Shown in pieces: positions 43,957 through 52,765 of a DNA stretch of 64,000 nucleotides. The translations under genes and the position numbers were made by a program. The stretch is from Rhizobium sp. P38BS-XIX (lineage in GTDB: Bacteria; Pseudomonadota; Alphaproteobacteria; Rhizobiales; Rhizobiaceae), in assembly GCF_012641435.1 (NCBI RefSeq), contig NZ_JABAIJ010000004.1:1-64000 (forward strand), read 5' to 3'. The first letter of the stretch is position 1; each line of letters opens with the position of its first letter. The notes beneath the pieces were generated by a model that was not told the origin of the DNA, did not search any database, and saw nothing but the letters and a program-made list of their open reading frames with translations.

Positions 43957-44786
43957 CCGGGTCCGTTGAATTGGTCGAGGACATCGAAATTCGCCTTCTT
44001 CTGGAGGCGCTCTATGTGCGCTACCATTATGATTTTCGCAATTATGCCATGGCGTCAGTGAAGCGGCGGCTAAGGCAGGCACGCGATCAGATGGGTTTTG
44101 TCACGATCTCAGCTCTTCAGGAGCGCGTGTTGCACGACGAGACCATGCTGCCACGCCTCCTTGGCTATCTTACCGTTCAGGTAAGCGAGATGTTTCGCGA
44201 TCCATCCTACTTTCTGGCTATCCGTGAGCAGGTCGTTCCGCACTTGAGGACTTATCCGTCGCTCAAGATCTGGATTGCTGGCTGCAGCGGCGGCGAGGAA
44301 CTCTATTCGTTCGTTATCCTGTTTCGCGAAGAAGGTCTGGAGGATAGAACGATCTTTTATGCGACGGATATCAATCAGGACGCACTGCAGATCGCCGAAA
44401 CCGGCGTGTACGATCTGGACCGGATCAAGCTTTTTACCGAAAACCATCGAAAATCCGGCGGTAAGTCCTCTTTGTCGGACTACTATAAAACAGGATACGG
44501 ACACGCAGCATTCGACAAAACCCTTCGCCGGCATGTCGTCTTTTCGGACCACAGCCTGGTGACCGACGCAGTCTTCGGAGAGATGAACGTCATCTCCTGC
44601 CGGAATGTCATGATCTATTTTGATCGACCGCTTCAGGATCGCGCCATCGGGCTATTTAAAGATTCCCTGATGCGAAAGGGTTTTCTCGGGTTGGGCGCAA
44701 AGGAAAGCCTCCGTTTCTCATCGCACGCAAACGGCTTCTCGGATTTTGTCCGCGAAGAGAAAATTTACCAAAGGACAAGCCTATGA
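43941..44786 (+). CDS. CheR-type protein-glutamate methyltransferase
   Basis: A 281-residue SAM-dependent methyltransferase. The N-terminal helical domain contains YHYDFRNYAMASVKRRLRQA, followed by TVQVSEMFRDPSYF, the SAM-binding loop IWIAGCSGGEE, YATDINQDAL, the NVISCRNVMIYFD motif and GLGAKESLRF. The usual GCSTGEE reads GCSGGEE. With the CheB esterase next door it should control reversible glutamate methylation, but of a receptor or kinase not part of a standard che operon here. It overlaps both neighbours. Confidence 0.9.
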   Translation: MDATLTGSVELVEDIEIRLLLEALYVRYHYDFRNYAMASVKRRLRQARDQMGFVTISALQERVLHDETMLPRLLGYLTVQVSEMFRDPSYFLAIREQVVPHLRTYPSLKIWIAGCSGGEELYSFVILFREEGLEDRTIFYATDINQDALQIAETGVYDLDRIKLFTENHRKSGGKSSLSDYYKTGYGHAAFDKTLRRHVVFSDHSLVTDAVFGEMNVISCRNVMIYFDRPLQDRAIGLFKDSLMRKGFLGLGAKESLRFSSHANGFSDFVREEKIYQRTSL

Positions 44787-45343
44787 GCCAGATCGAGGCG
44801 GTTGTGATCGGCGCATCGGCCGGGGCGCTTGAAGCGCTCTCCGTCATCCTTCCGGCGTTGCCGGCCGATTTCAGAGTGCCGATAATTGTCGTGGTTCACA
44901 TTCCGCCCGACAAACGCAGTGTCCTCGCCGAGCTTTTCGCGAGCAAATGCGTATTGAGGGTCATCGAAGCGGAAGACAAGGAGCCGATTAGGAGCGGCTC
45001 CATCTATTTTGCTCCGCCGGACTATCATCTGCTCGTCGAGGTCGATAAATCGATCGCTTTATCGAGCGATGAGCCGGAATTGTTCTCCAGGCCGTCGATC
45101 GATGTCCTTTTCGAAACGGCAGCCGAGGCATATGGCCCGGCCCTGATCGGCATCATCCTTACTGGCGCGAACGAGGACGGTGCCAAGGGCCTGAAGGCCG
45201 TAGCGGATGCCGGAGGCATCGCAATTGCCCAAGATCCAGAAGAGGCCTTTCAAAATACGATGCCAAAAGCTGCAATCGATGCCGTTTCATCGGCTCACAT
45301 CTTGCCCTTGGCCTCAATCACATCATTCCTGCGAGAGGCCTAA
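44783..45343 (+). CDS. CheB-type methylesterase without receiver domain
   Basis: A 186-residue protein consisting only of the CheB catalytic domain. The catalytic triad is Ser in VIGASAGALEA, His in VVVHIPPDKR and Asp in TGANEDGAKGL. FAPPDYHLLVE and FQNTMPKAAIDAV are also typical. The N-terminal receiver that normally regulates CheB is absent, so control must come from partner kinases or localisation. It starts inside the end of cheR (ATGA) and is followed two bases later by a REC-kinase-REC gene. Confidence 0.9.
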   Translation: MSQIEAVVIGASAGALEALSVILPALPADFRVPIIVVVHIPPDKRSVLAELFASKCVLRVIEAEDKEPIRSGSIYFAPPDYHLLVEVDKSIALSSDEPELFSRPSIDVLFETAAEAYGPALIGIILTGANEDGAKGLKAVADAGGIAIAQDPEEAFQNTMPKAAIDAVSSAHILPLASITSFLREA

Positions 45344-45345
45344 GC

Positions 45346-46902
45346 ATGGCGCCGGTTCAATTTCTGCTCGTCGATGACCTTGAGGAAAACCTCCTTTCGC
45401 TCGAGGGCCTGTTACGTCGAGACGGTCTGACGCTTCTAAAAACTCGCTCGGGTGACGAAGCGTTGGAAGTTCTTCTTGAACAAGACGTAGCGCTTGCCTT
45501 GATTGACGTCCAAATGCCTGGTCTTAGCGGTTTCGAGCTCGCCGAATTGATGCGTGGCAATGAAAGAACAAGGCGAATCCCGATTATCTTTGTCACTGCA
45601 GGCAGCACCGACGCAAAACGCCGGTTTCAAGGGTACGAGGCCGGTGCGGTCGACTTCATCCAAAAGCCTATCGAGCCCGATGTCTTGCGCAGCAAAACGG
45701 ACGTATTTTTTGAGCTTTATCTGCAACGACAGCAAATCGAAGCACAACGCGATCAGCTCCAGGCGCAAGCAGAAGCGCTGAAGGATGCCGATCGGCGCAA
45801 GGACGAATTTCTGGCGACACTCGCCCACGAGCTGCGGAATCCGCTGGCACCCCTGCGCGCGGGTCTCGACATGCTTCGCCGCAATCCGGATCGAGACACG
45901 GCGGCCCAAAACCGAAATATGATGGATCGACAACTGAACCATCTCGTGCGTTTGATCGACGATTTGATGGACGTATCCAGAATAAGCCAGGGCAAGATTG
46001 AGCTTCGCAAAGAGACGATCAAGGTCAGCCAGGTCATCCATTCGGCGGTCGAAGCAAGCACCCCTTTGATCGAAACGACCGGGCAGGTCCTTGATCTGGA
46101 GATACCATCGGACGACTGCTGGATCGAAGCTGATCAAACGCGGTTGTCGCAGGTGATTTCGAATCTGCTCAATAATGCGGCCAAATACACGCCGACGGGC
46201 GGAAGAATCAAATTGTCCTTGGCAACAGCGGTTCGTGAAGCTGTCATAACGGTTTCGGACAACGGCATCGGCATTCCGGAGGAAATGCAAAACGAAGTCT
46301 TCATGCTCTTCACGCAAGTCGCAGACCATCGCCAGCGGTCACAAGGCGGCCTCGGCATCGGCTTGGCGCTGGTTAAGCAGCTTGTTGAAATGCATGGAGG
46401 TTCCGTCAGTGCGTCGAGCCAAGGCGTCAACCGGGGCAGCACTTTCACCGTCCGGCTACCTTTAGCCACGCCACCGGCGGCGTCGCTACAAAGTGATGTG
46501 CTTTTAGCTGACACATCACCGCATACTCATCGACCGTTGAAAATCCTCGTCGTTGACGACAATCCCCTGATCGCAGACGCAGTGGGAATGATGGTTGAGG
46601 ATATTGGCCACGAATTTCAGGCAGCACATAACGGACAAGAAGCACTCGAGCTCGCCAAGCAATATCGGCCGGACGCCATTTTACTCGACATCGGCCTGCC
46701 AGGAATGGACGGCTATGACGTTTGCCGTGCATTCCGGAAGGACCCATTGTTCGAACATATCACAATCATCGCGCAGACCGGCTGGGGACAGGAGCGCGAC
46801 AAGGCCTTAGCCAAGGACGCCGGTTTCAACTTTCATCTGACGAAGCCGGTGCCGCTTTCAGACCTGCAAAAAGTATTGTCGGACGTCGCACCACACGATT
46901 GA
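45346..46902 (+). CDS. Soluble hybrid histidine kinase: REC-HisKA-HATPase-REC
   Basis: A 518-residue cytosolic protein. The N-terminal receiver (FLLVDDLEENLLSLEGLLRR, LALIDVQMPGLSG, FIQKPIEP) is joined by a coiled coil to HisKA (FLATLAHELRNPLAPLRAG), then HATPase_c (NLLNNAAKYTP, SDNGIGIP, GGLGIGLALVKQLVE) and a C-terminal receiver (ILVVDDNPL, ILLDIGLPGMDG, HLTKPVP). It closes the operon with the CHASE3 kinase, CheR and CheB. The first receiver may be the target of the upstream hybrid kinase. Confidence 0.92.
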   Translation: MAPVQFLLVDDLEENLLSLEGLLRRDGLTLLKTRSGDEALEVLLEQDVALALIDVQMPGLSGFELAELMRGNERTRRIPIIFVTAGSTDAKRRFQGYEAGAVDFIQKPIEPDVLRSKTDVFFELYLQRQQIEAQRDQLQAQAEALKDADRRKDEFLATLAHELRNPLAPLRAGLDMLRRNPDRDTAAQNRNMMDRQLNHLVRLIDDLMDVSRISQGKIELRKETIKVSQVIHSAVEASTPLIETTGQVLDLEIPSDDCWIEADQTRLSQVISNLLNNAAKYTPTGGRIKLSLATAVREAVITVSDNGIGIPEEMQNEVFMLFTQVADHRQRSQGGLGIGLALVKQLVEMHGGSVSASSQGVNRGSTFTVRLPLATPPAASLQSDVLLADTSPHTHRPLKILVVDDNPLIADAVGMMVEDIGHEFQAAHNGQEALELAKQYRPDAILLDIGLPGMDGYDVCRAFRKDPLFEHITIIAQTGWGQERDKALAKDAGFNFHLTKPVPLSDLQKVLSDVAPHD

Positions 46903-47299
46903 GCTCGATAAGGTAACCTAGACCATGTCGATGAGGTTGTTGTTCAACTCAATAATGCGAAGCAGCGCCGCCCACGCGATGGTGCCTCTTGCAGGAGACT
47001 GACAAGAGCACTCACGGCTGTATGAAGAGCCATGATTGTTGTCCCCCACAAACCGACTCGCCCCTGACATGACCGAGACCGTTGGTTTATTGCGACGATA
47101 CGAAGCGGATACCTACGACTAAAGTACAATCGACCCCTGTGGGACGCGGCGAAAGTCAACGGGCGTAAGGGGAGGAAGCCCTTGATATCAATCTCCAAAA
47201 CTCGTAGGCGAGACAGGGATATAATGGCAACCTGGTGACCGCACCTTTTCCAGGCTGAAATCTGGTTCGGTCGCGGTGCTTGCCTGACGGAGGACCAAC
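46903..47299. other. Gap before the bacteriophytochrome gene
   Basis: No convincing gene in about 400 bases. A short minus-strand frame (46944-47198) lacks support. GGAGGA at 47289-47294 is the ribosome site of the phytochrome gene. No heme-oxygenase gene, the usual partner that supplies biliverdin, is present here. Confidence 0.45.
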
Positions 47300-49837
47300 G
47301 TGACTGAAGCCGCTGCCGTCGATCTCACCAATTGCGATATCGAACCCATTCATATCCCGGGCAGCATTCAACCGCACGGTTGCTTGATCGCGTGCGATAT
47401 GGCTGTCCAAACAGTCATGCGTCATTCCGTGAACGCCCCTGGCATGCTGGGTTTGGAGGATAATTTCAATGGCCGCGCGCTGACAGATATTGTCGGGGAA
47501 GCAGTCGGTCATGACCTGCGCAACGCTTTGGCTCGAAGCCAGGAAGGGGCACGGCCAGCCCTCCTATTTGGACGGCAGATAGGCGATGGTCAATTCGACC
47601 TCGCCGTCCACCGCTTCAAGGGCTATACGATCATCGAAATCGAACCTGCCGAGGGTGCAATCGGAGAGCCTCTCGATCTTTCGAGAACGATGGCCGATCG
47701 CATCGCCGCAGTCACGTCCACGGAGCGTCTGATCCGAGACGCGGCACGCCTCATTCAGGCCTTGCTCAATTACGACAGGGTGATGATTTATAAATTCGGC
47801 CCGGATGGCGCTGGAAAGGTAATCAGCGAAGCCAAGCGTCCGCACCTTGAGAGCTTTCTTGGTCAGTATTTTCCCGCCGGAGATATCCCGCAACAGGCGC
47901 GCGCCCTCTACCTCAAGAACAAAATCCGGATCATCTCGGATGCGAACTTCAAGCCTGTGCCAATCGTTCCTGCACTTGATCATTCCGGCGAACCGCTCGA
48001 CCTGTCTTTTGCCCATCTGCGGAGCGTGTCACCGATTCACTGCGAATATCTTCGCAATATGGGTGTCAGCGCCTCGATGTCGATCTCAATTATTATCGAC
48101 GGCGCATTGTGGGGCATGATCGCGTGCCATCACTACAGTCCGCGCACGCTTTCAATGCCGCAGCGCGTTGCCGCCGAAATGTTCGGCGATTTTTTCTCCT
48201 TGCATCTCAACGCCCTCGGACACAAGCAGACGCTGGAGTCGGCGACCATCGCCCGCTCTACGCTCGACGGCTTGTTAAGTGAGGCTGCGCGCGTTGAAAA
48301 TATCAATGACCTTCTGCGTGAACGCATCGACGATTTCGCTCGCCTCATCGCCGCAGACGGGGTGGCCATCTGGCTCGATGGTCAGCTGACCCGTCAGGGC
48401 ACCACACCCCCCGATATCGCCGTACCAGCCCTCGCCCGGTTCGCACAAACCGTTGCTGACGGAGGCATTTGGGCAACGCACGCTCTCGCAACGATGGTGC
48501 CGGGGGCGGACGAGTATGCCGCCGAAGCCTCTGGCATATTCATGATACCGTTGTCGCAGCGTCCCCGCGACTACGCTTTCCTGTTTCGCAAGGAAGTCGT
48601 GCAAACGTTGGACTGGGCAGGAAATCCGGAGAAGGCATACGAAACGGGTCCCTTGGGAGAAAGGCTGACGCCACGCAAGAGTTTTGCGATCTGGAAACAA
48701 ACCGTTCATCAGCAATCTCTGCCCTGGACAGAACGCGAGCGCGAGATTGGCGAAGCCGCGCGTACGACGCTGACAAGCGTTATCCTTCAACATTCCGAAC
48801 TTTTGGCTGACGAACGCGCGAAAGCGGAAGTCCGGCAACGCATGTTGAACGATGAATTGAATCATCGTGTTAAGAACATCCTCGCGGTGATCAAATCCTT
48901 GGTTGCAGCCCCAACAGACGCGGGCGCATCGCTGACGGGGTATGTCGAGGCACTGCGCGGCCGGATACAAGCCCTGTCGGTTGCCCACGACCAAGTGATA
49001 CGTGGCGAAGGTGGTGGTGCGCTCAGACAATTGCTGGACGCCGAACTGTCACCTTATCAACTGAAGACCACTGCAATCGAACTTCATGGTCCCGAAGTGT
49101 GGATGGACGCGCGCTCCTTCTCGGTCATGGCCTTGGTCCTGCATGAGCTGTCGACGAACGCCGCGAAGTATGGTGCGTTGTCGCGCCCAGGGGGAAGGCT
49201 CGAGGTTGACTGGAATGTCGACGCAGTCGGGGCTTGCGATATCGTCTGGACTGAAAGCCATGGCCCGGTTGTGACGCCTCCAAGCCGTCGCGGCTTCGGC
49301 ACGGTCCTCGTCGACCGGAGCCTGCCTTTCGATCTCGGCGGCGAGAGCAATGTCCAGTATCACCCGGACGGCGTCATCGCGAAGTTTAGGATACCGCCTC
49401 GCTTTATTTCCTTGCGGGGTGGCCAAGTCGCGCAGATTTCCACCGAGAGGCCTCTTTTCAACGCGCCTCCGGTCGATCTCGTCGGCAAGTCGGTCCTGGT
49501 CGTCGAGGATCAGATGCTCATCGCCATGGACCTTGAACAAATTCTTGATGATGCCGGCCTGACTGTGCTTGCCACCGTTACGTCCTCGCGGGACGCGATT
49601 GCCTGCCTTTCTTCGAGCCCTCTGCCCGATGTTGCAATTCTTGATGTCAATCTCGGCGATGGTACGTCGGAGCCGATCGCCCAACTCCTCGTTGATCGAG
49701 GCATTCCATTCATGTTTGCGACGGGTTATGGCGAGCACGGAGCAGTCCAAGAACTGTTTGCCGATGCTCCCGTCGTGCGAAAACCCTATTTGAAGGAAGC
49801 AATTCTGGCCCAGCTCAGCCAACTGATCCGGCAATGA
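47300..49837 (+). CDS. Bacteriophytochrome: PAS-GAF-PHY-HWE kinase-REC
   Basis: An 845-residue red/far-red photoreceptor kinase starting with GTG. The PAS region has LTNCDIEPIHIPGSIQPHG, with Cys12 the expected biliverdin attachment site. The GAF domain has FPAGDIPQQARALYL, a variant of the conserved PxSDIP motif keeping the key Asp, and HLRSVSPIHCEYLRNMGV. The PHY tongue carries TPRKSF. The kinase is HWE/HisKA_2 type (LNDELNHRVKNILAVIKSL, HELSTNAAKYGAL, GFGTVLVDR). A C-terminal receiver follows (VLVVEDQML, VAILDVNLGDG, VRKPYL). It lies near a LOV kinase, which suggests that several light colours are sensed from this region. Confidence 0.93.
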   Translation: MTEAAAVDLTNCDIEPIHIPGSIQPHGCLIACDMAVQTVMRHSVNAPGMLGLEDNFNGRALTDIVGEAVGHDLRNALARSQEGARPALLFGRQIGDGQFDLAVHRFKGYTIIEIEPAEGAIGEPLDLSRTMADRIAAVTSTERLIRDAARLIQALLNYDRVMIYKFGPDGAGKVISEAKRPHLESFLGQYFPAGDIPQQARALYLKNKIRIISDANFKPVPIVPALDHSGEPLDLSFAHLRSVSPIHCEYLRNMGVSASMSISIIIDGALWGMIACHHYSPRTLSMPQRVAAEMFGDFFSLHLNALGHKQTLESATIARSTLDGLLSEAARVENINDLLRERIDDFARLIAADGVAIWLDGQLTRQGTTPPDIAVPALARFAQTVADGGIWATHALATMVPGADEYAAEASGIFMIPLSQRPRDYAFLFRKEVVQTLDWAGNPEKAYETGPLGERLTPRKSFAIWKQTVHQQSLPWTEREREIGEAARTTLTSVILQHSELLADERAKAEVRQRMLNDELNHRVKNILAVIKSLVAAPTDAGASLTGYVEALRGRIQALSVAHDQVIRGEGGGALRQLLDAELSPYQLKTTAIELHGPEVWMDARSFSVMALVLHELSTNAAKYGALSRPGGRLEVDWNVDAVGACDIVWTESHGPVVTPPSRRGFGTVLVDRSLPFDLGGESNVQYHPDGVIAKFRIPPRFISLRGGQVAQISTERPLFNAPPVDLVGKSVLVVEDQMLIAMDLEQILDDAGLTVLATVTSSRDAIACLSSSPLPDVAILDVNLGDGTSEPIAQLLVDRGIPFMFATGYGEHGAVQELFADAPVVRKPYLKEAILAQLSQLIRQ

Positions 49838-50224
49838 TGTCAAGGCAGTTGGTTGATCTTTAGCTCGATGCCGAAAGGCTATTTGTAAACGCGACGATCC
49901 GTCATCAATCAATAGCAATCTATGGCGGATTTCACCGGCTCACAGCCTGTGGCGTGGCCGGCAGTCGCGTGCGCACCTAGGCCGTCCATCCGGCTGTTGT
50001 CGGCTTTGCGTTCGATACGCAGCACAGTCCATGACCCGACCAGACATGTTAGCAAGCGCGGTCAGGCCGAGCCAGCCAACCGCGATCACGATCTGCCGCG
50101 CGAGACTTGTTCGCCCACCGAAATGCGACACACAAAATCTGCCCGATTGCTTTGCGCATCAAACGCCGTTGGACAACACACGCTTAAGCTTTCTATGAAT
50201 GAGGATCGGGAATGCTAAACTAAT
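49838..50224. other. Gap between phytochrome and lysR genes
   Basis: About 390 bases. Short overlapping frames on both strands are not convincing and no RNA or repeat was recognised. It probably holds the promoter of the following lysR gene. Confidence 0.4.
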
Positions 50225-51145
50225 GTGGGGATGAGAATGGGCTGGCGAATTCCATCTTTGAATTCAGCGCGATGCTTCGTGGTTGCGGGCGAGCATTTGA
50301 GCTTCACCAAGGCTGCCGCGGAACTGCATTTGACACAGAGCGCCGTGAGCCGTCAGGTTCAAAGTCTGGAGGAGCAACTGGGCTTTCCGCTGTTTGAACG
50401 CTTCACACGGCGCCTGGCACTAACGCCCCAAGGGCAGATACTACTTTCACACTGGCGAATCGCGTTCTTGGAGATCGAGAAGGGCGTGCGCGAAGCATCG
50501 ACACACACGGACCGATCGATCATGACGGTGGCGATGCCGCCAACCTTTTCTGTCCGCTGGGGTACGACCTGCATCATCGAGTTTCAAAAGCTGCATCCCG
50601 CCACAGAAATCCGGCTGCGAGTTGATAGTGAAGGTACAGCGCTGGATGGCGGCACAGTCGATGTCGCGATCGAATTCACGTATGCAAGACGCCGCCGGCG
50701 CGGGTCGCGGCTTCTCTTTACCGAGCGCCTCGTACCGGTCTGCTCCCCCGCCTATGCAGCAGGGCTTTCAGGCATCACGCCCGAGCAGATGCTACGTTCG
50801 GCCACGCTTCTGCATGTCCAGCAATGGGAGGATCGATACGGCGACTGGAAGAAATGGCTGGCCGCCGCCGGCTATCCGAACGTGCCCTTCGAACGAGGTC
50901 TGGTGTTCGAAACCGCTGATCTGGTGTTGAGGGCCGTCAAGCAGGGAGCCGGGATCGGGATCGGTGACCACGCCTATATTCGGGATGACCTCGCCGCAGG
51001 GATTCTCACGACCCCATTTCCAATAACAGTGGGCTACGACCGCGGCTATTTCATCAGGGCCCGGGATGACGAGCATGATATGGAGGTCCGGTCCTCCTTC
51101 GTGGACTTCATGATCCGCAAGACTGTGCAGTTCAACGACGAATGA
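50225..51145 (+). CDS. LysR regulator (GcvA-like) next to dddP
   Basis: A LysR protein of about 306 residues. The helix-turn-helix reads RCFVVAGEHLSFTKAAAELH and LTQSAVSRQVQSLEEQLG, as in the GcvA group, and the effector domain includes VAIEFTYARR and GAGIGIGDHAYI. The start is uncertain: GTG 50225, ATG 50231 or ATG 50237, the last having GGGG six bases upstream. It lies directly upstream of, and in the same direction as, the DMSP-lyase gene and is the likely regulator of it and the binding-protein gene. Confidence 0.87.
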   Translation: MGMRMGWRIPSLNSARCFVVAGEHLSFTKAAAELHLTQSAVSRQVQSLEEQLGFPLFERFTRRLALTPQGQILLSHWRIAFLEIEKGVREASTHTDRSIMTVAMPPTFSVRWGTTCIIEFQKLHPATEIRLRVDSEGTALDGGTVDVAIEFTYARRRRRGSRLLFTERLVPVCSPAYAAGLSGITPEQMLRSATLLHVQQWEDRYGDWKKWLAAAGYPNVPFERGLVFETADLVLRAVKQGAGIGIGDHAYIRDDLAAGILTTPFPITVGYDRGYFIRARDDEHDMEVRSSFVDFMIRKTVQFNDE

Positions 51146-51182
51146 TCTCGTTCGCCGACTGCGGCCCCTCAAGGACAATTCA

Positions 51183-51220
51183 TCGGCCTTATACATTCCA
51201 AAAACACATGCATAGGCCGA
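51183..51220. promoter_or_regulatory. Inverted repeat between lysR and dddP
   Basis: TCGGCC and GGCCGA, extended by TAT/ATA with a one-base bulge, are separated by about 26 bases. It could be the LysR operator of the dddP promoter or a terminator for lysR. A second inverted repeat (GACGCCG/CGGCGTC, 51275-51299) lies in the leader just before the dddP ribosome site. Confidence 0.4.
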
Positions 51221-51317
51221 GAAATCACCGTTTGTCGGCACCTTCGCGCTCAGCAATCATTCCCTGAAGAAAAAGACGCCGGCACATGGATACGGCGTCA
51301 TGTCGAGGGGACTGAAC

Positions 51318-52655
51318 ATGGACGACTATTTCCGCAATCGGCGCAAAATCGATCCTTCGCGGGGAGATCGTCTCGGTGACGGTACGCCGAACGACAACGA
51401 CCGCATCGAAATTGGCCCAACCCAACTTGCCTTCCGGGAATGGGAAGCTGCCGGGCTGGTGCTGCCCGACCTCGCGCGAATGCGCGATTTCCGCTGGCGG
51501 CGCCTAGTGGAGGGGTTAGTCTCCAAGGACATCGGCGGCTTGCTGATGTTCGATCCCCTCAATATCCGCTATGCAACCGATACGACCAATATGCAGCTCT
51601 GGAACAGCCACAATCCGTTTCGCGCCTGTCTCATTTGCGCCGATGGTCACATGGTCATGTGGGAGTACAGGCAGGCGCCGTTCCTGGTGACCTATAATCC
51701 GCTCGTCAAAGAGCTCAGGCACGGTGCCTCTTTCTTTTACAATGTCTGCGGCGACGCCACAGAGCACGACGCCGGCACCTTCGCAGCCCAGGTTGACGAG
51801 GTCATGCGTTCCCATGTCGGCGCGAACAGACGGATTGCCGTCGACAAGATCATGGTTCATGGCTTGCGCGCTCTGGAAAGAGCCGGCTTTGAGGTCATGG
51901 AAGGAGAGGCGTTGACCGAACGCGCCCGCTCGATCAAGGGGCAGGACGAAATCAACGCGATCCGCTGCGCCCATGTTGCCTGCGAGAACGCGCTGTCGGA
52001 AATGGAAGCTTTCACCCGAGCGAACGTTCCGAACGGAGATGTCAGCGAGGACGATATCTGGGCCGAGCTTCACAAAGGCAATATTCGCCGTGGCGGCGAA
52101 TGGATCGAGACGAGGCTCCTCACGTCGGGACCGAGAACCAATCCTTGGTTCCAGGAGTGTGGGCCGCGAATCGTCAGCAACAATGAGATCGTCGCCTTCG
52201 ATACCGATCTCGTCGGCTGTTACGGCATGTGCGTGGACATTTCTCGCACATGGTGGATTGGCGATGCGCGCCCGGGCAACGCCATGGTCTCTGCCATGCA
52301 GCACGCCGTTGACCATATCCGCGAGAACATGGCGATGCTCAAGCCGGGCGTCACGATCAAGGAACTCACGCATGGCGGCCACCAACTTGAAGACCGCTAT
52401 TGGAAGCAGAAATACTCCTGCAAAATGCACGGCGTAGGCCTCTGCGACGAGTGGCCGTTCGTACCCTACCCGGATGCGTGGGTGGAGGGTGCCTTCGACG
52501 CCGCTCTGGAGCCCGGCATGACCATCTGCGTTGAAGCTCTCGTAAGCCCCGAGGGTGGTGACTTCTCCATCAAGCTCGAGGACCAGGTGCTCATCACCGA
52601 GACCGGATACGAAGACCTAACGCGCTATCCCTTCGACAGCCGACTGTTGTCCTAG
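51318..52655 (+). CDS. dddP: DddP-type DMSP lyase (M24 peptidase fold)
   Basis: A 445-residue metalloenzyme of the M24 (pita-bread) superfamily. From ATG 51318 (GAGGGG eight bases upstream) it begins MDDYFRNRRKIDPSRG and contains NDNDRIEIGPTQLAF, MFDPLNIRYATDTTNMQLWN and IKRGGEWIETRL-like NIRRGGEWIETRL. Counting from that Met, the metal ligands recalled for the marine DddP structure fall on identical numbers: D295, D297, D307, H371, E406, E421. Y366, D377 and W95 of the pocket also match. DddP cleaves dimethylsulfoniopropionate to DMS and acrylate. A betaine-type binding protein follows and a LysR gene precedes, which supports uptake and use of a betaine-like osmolyte. Confidence 0.9.
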   Translation: MDDYFRNRRKIDPSRGDRLGDGTPNDNDRIEIGPTQLAFREWEAAGLVLPDLARMRDFRWRRLVEGLVSKDIGGLLMFDPLNIRYATDTTNMQLWNSHNPFRACLICADGHMVMWEYRQAPFLVTYNPLVKELRHGASFFYNVCGDATEHDAGTFAAQVDEVMRSHVGANRRIAVDKIMVHGLRALERAGFEVMEGEALTERARSIKGQDEINAIRCAHVACENALSEMEAFTRANVPNGDVSEDDIWAELHKGNIRRGGEWIETRLLTSGPRTNPWFQECGPRIVSNNEIVAFDTDLVGCYGMCVDISRTWWIGDARPGNAMVSAMQHAVDHIRENMAMLKPGVTIKELTHGGHQLEDRYWKQKYSCKMHGVGLCDEWPFVPYPDAWVEGAFDAALEPGMTICVEALVSPEGGDFSIKLEDQVLITETGYEDLTRYPFDSRLLS

Positions 52656-52765
52656 ACCTCAGCCACATCAAGGGCGGACCAGACTGCGAGCTCACGCAGC
52701 TTTGGCAACCGTATTTGGCCAGAAAGAATTGAACTTCCGAAACCAAGACTGGAGATCGTTGATCA

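Noticed and set aside
49922..50218. 98-residue plus-strand frame before lysR
   Set aside because: No motif, atypical composition, and opposing frames of the same quality overlap it.
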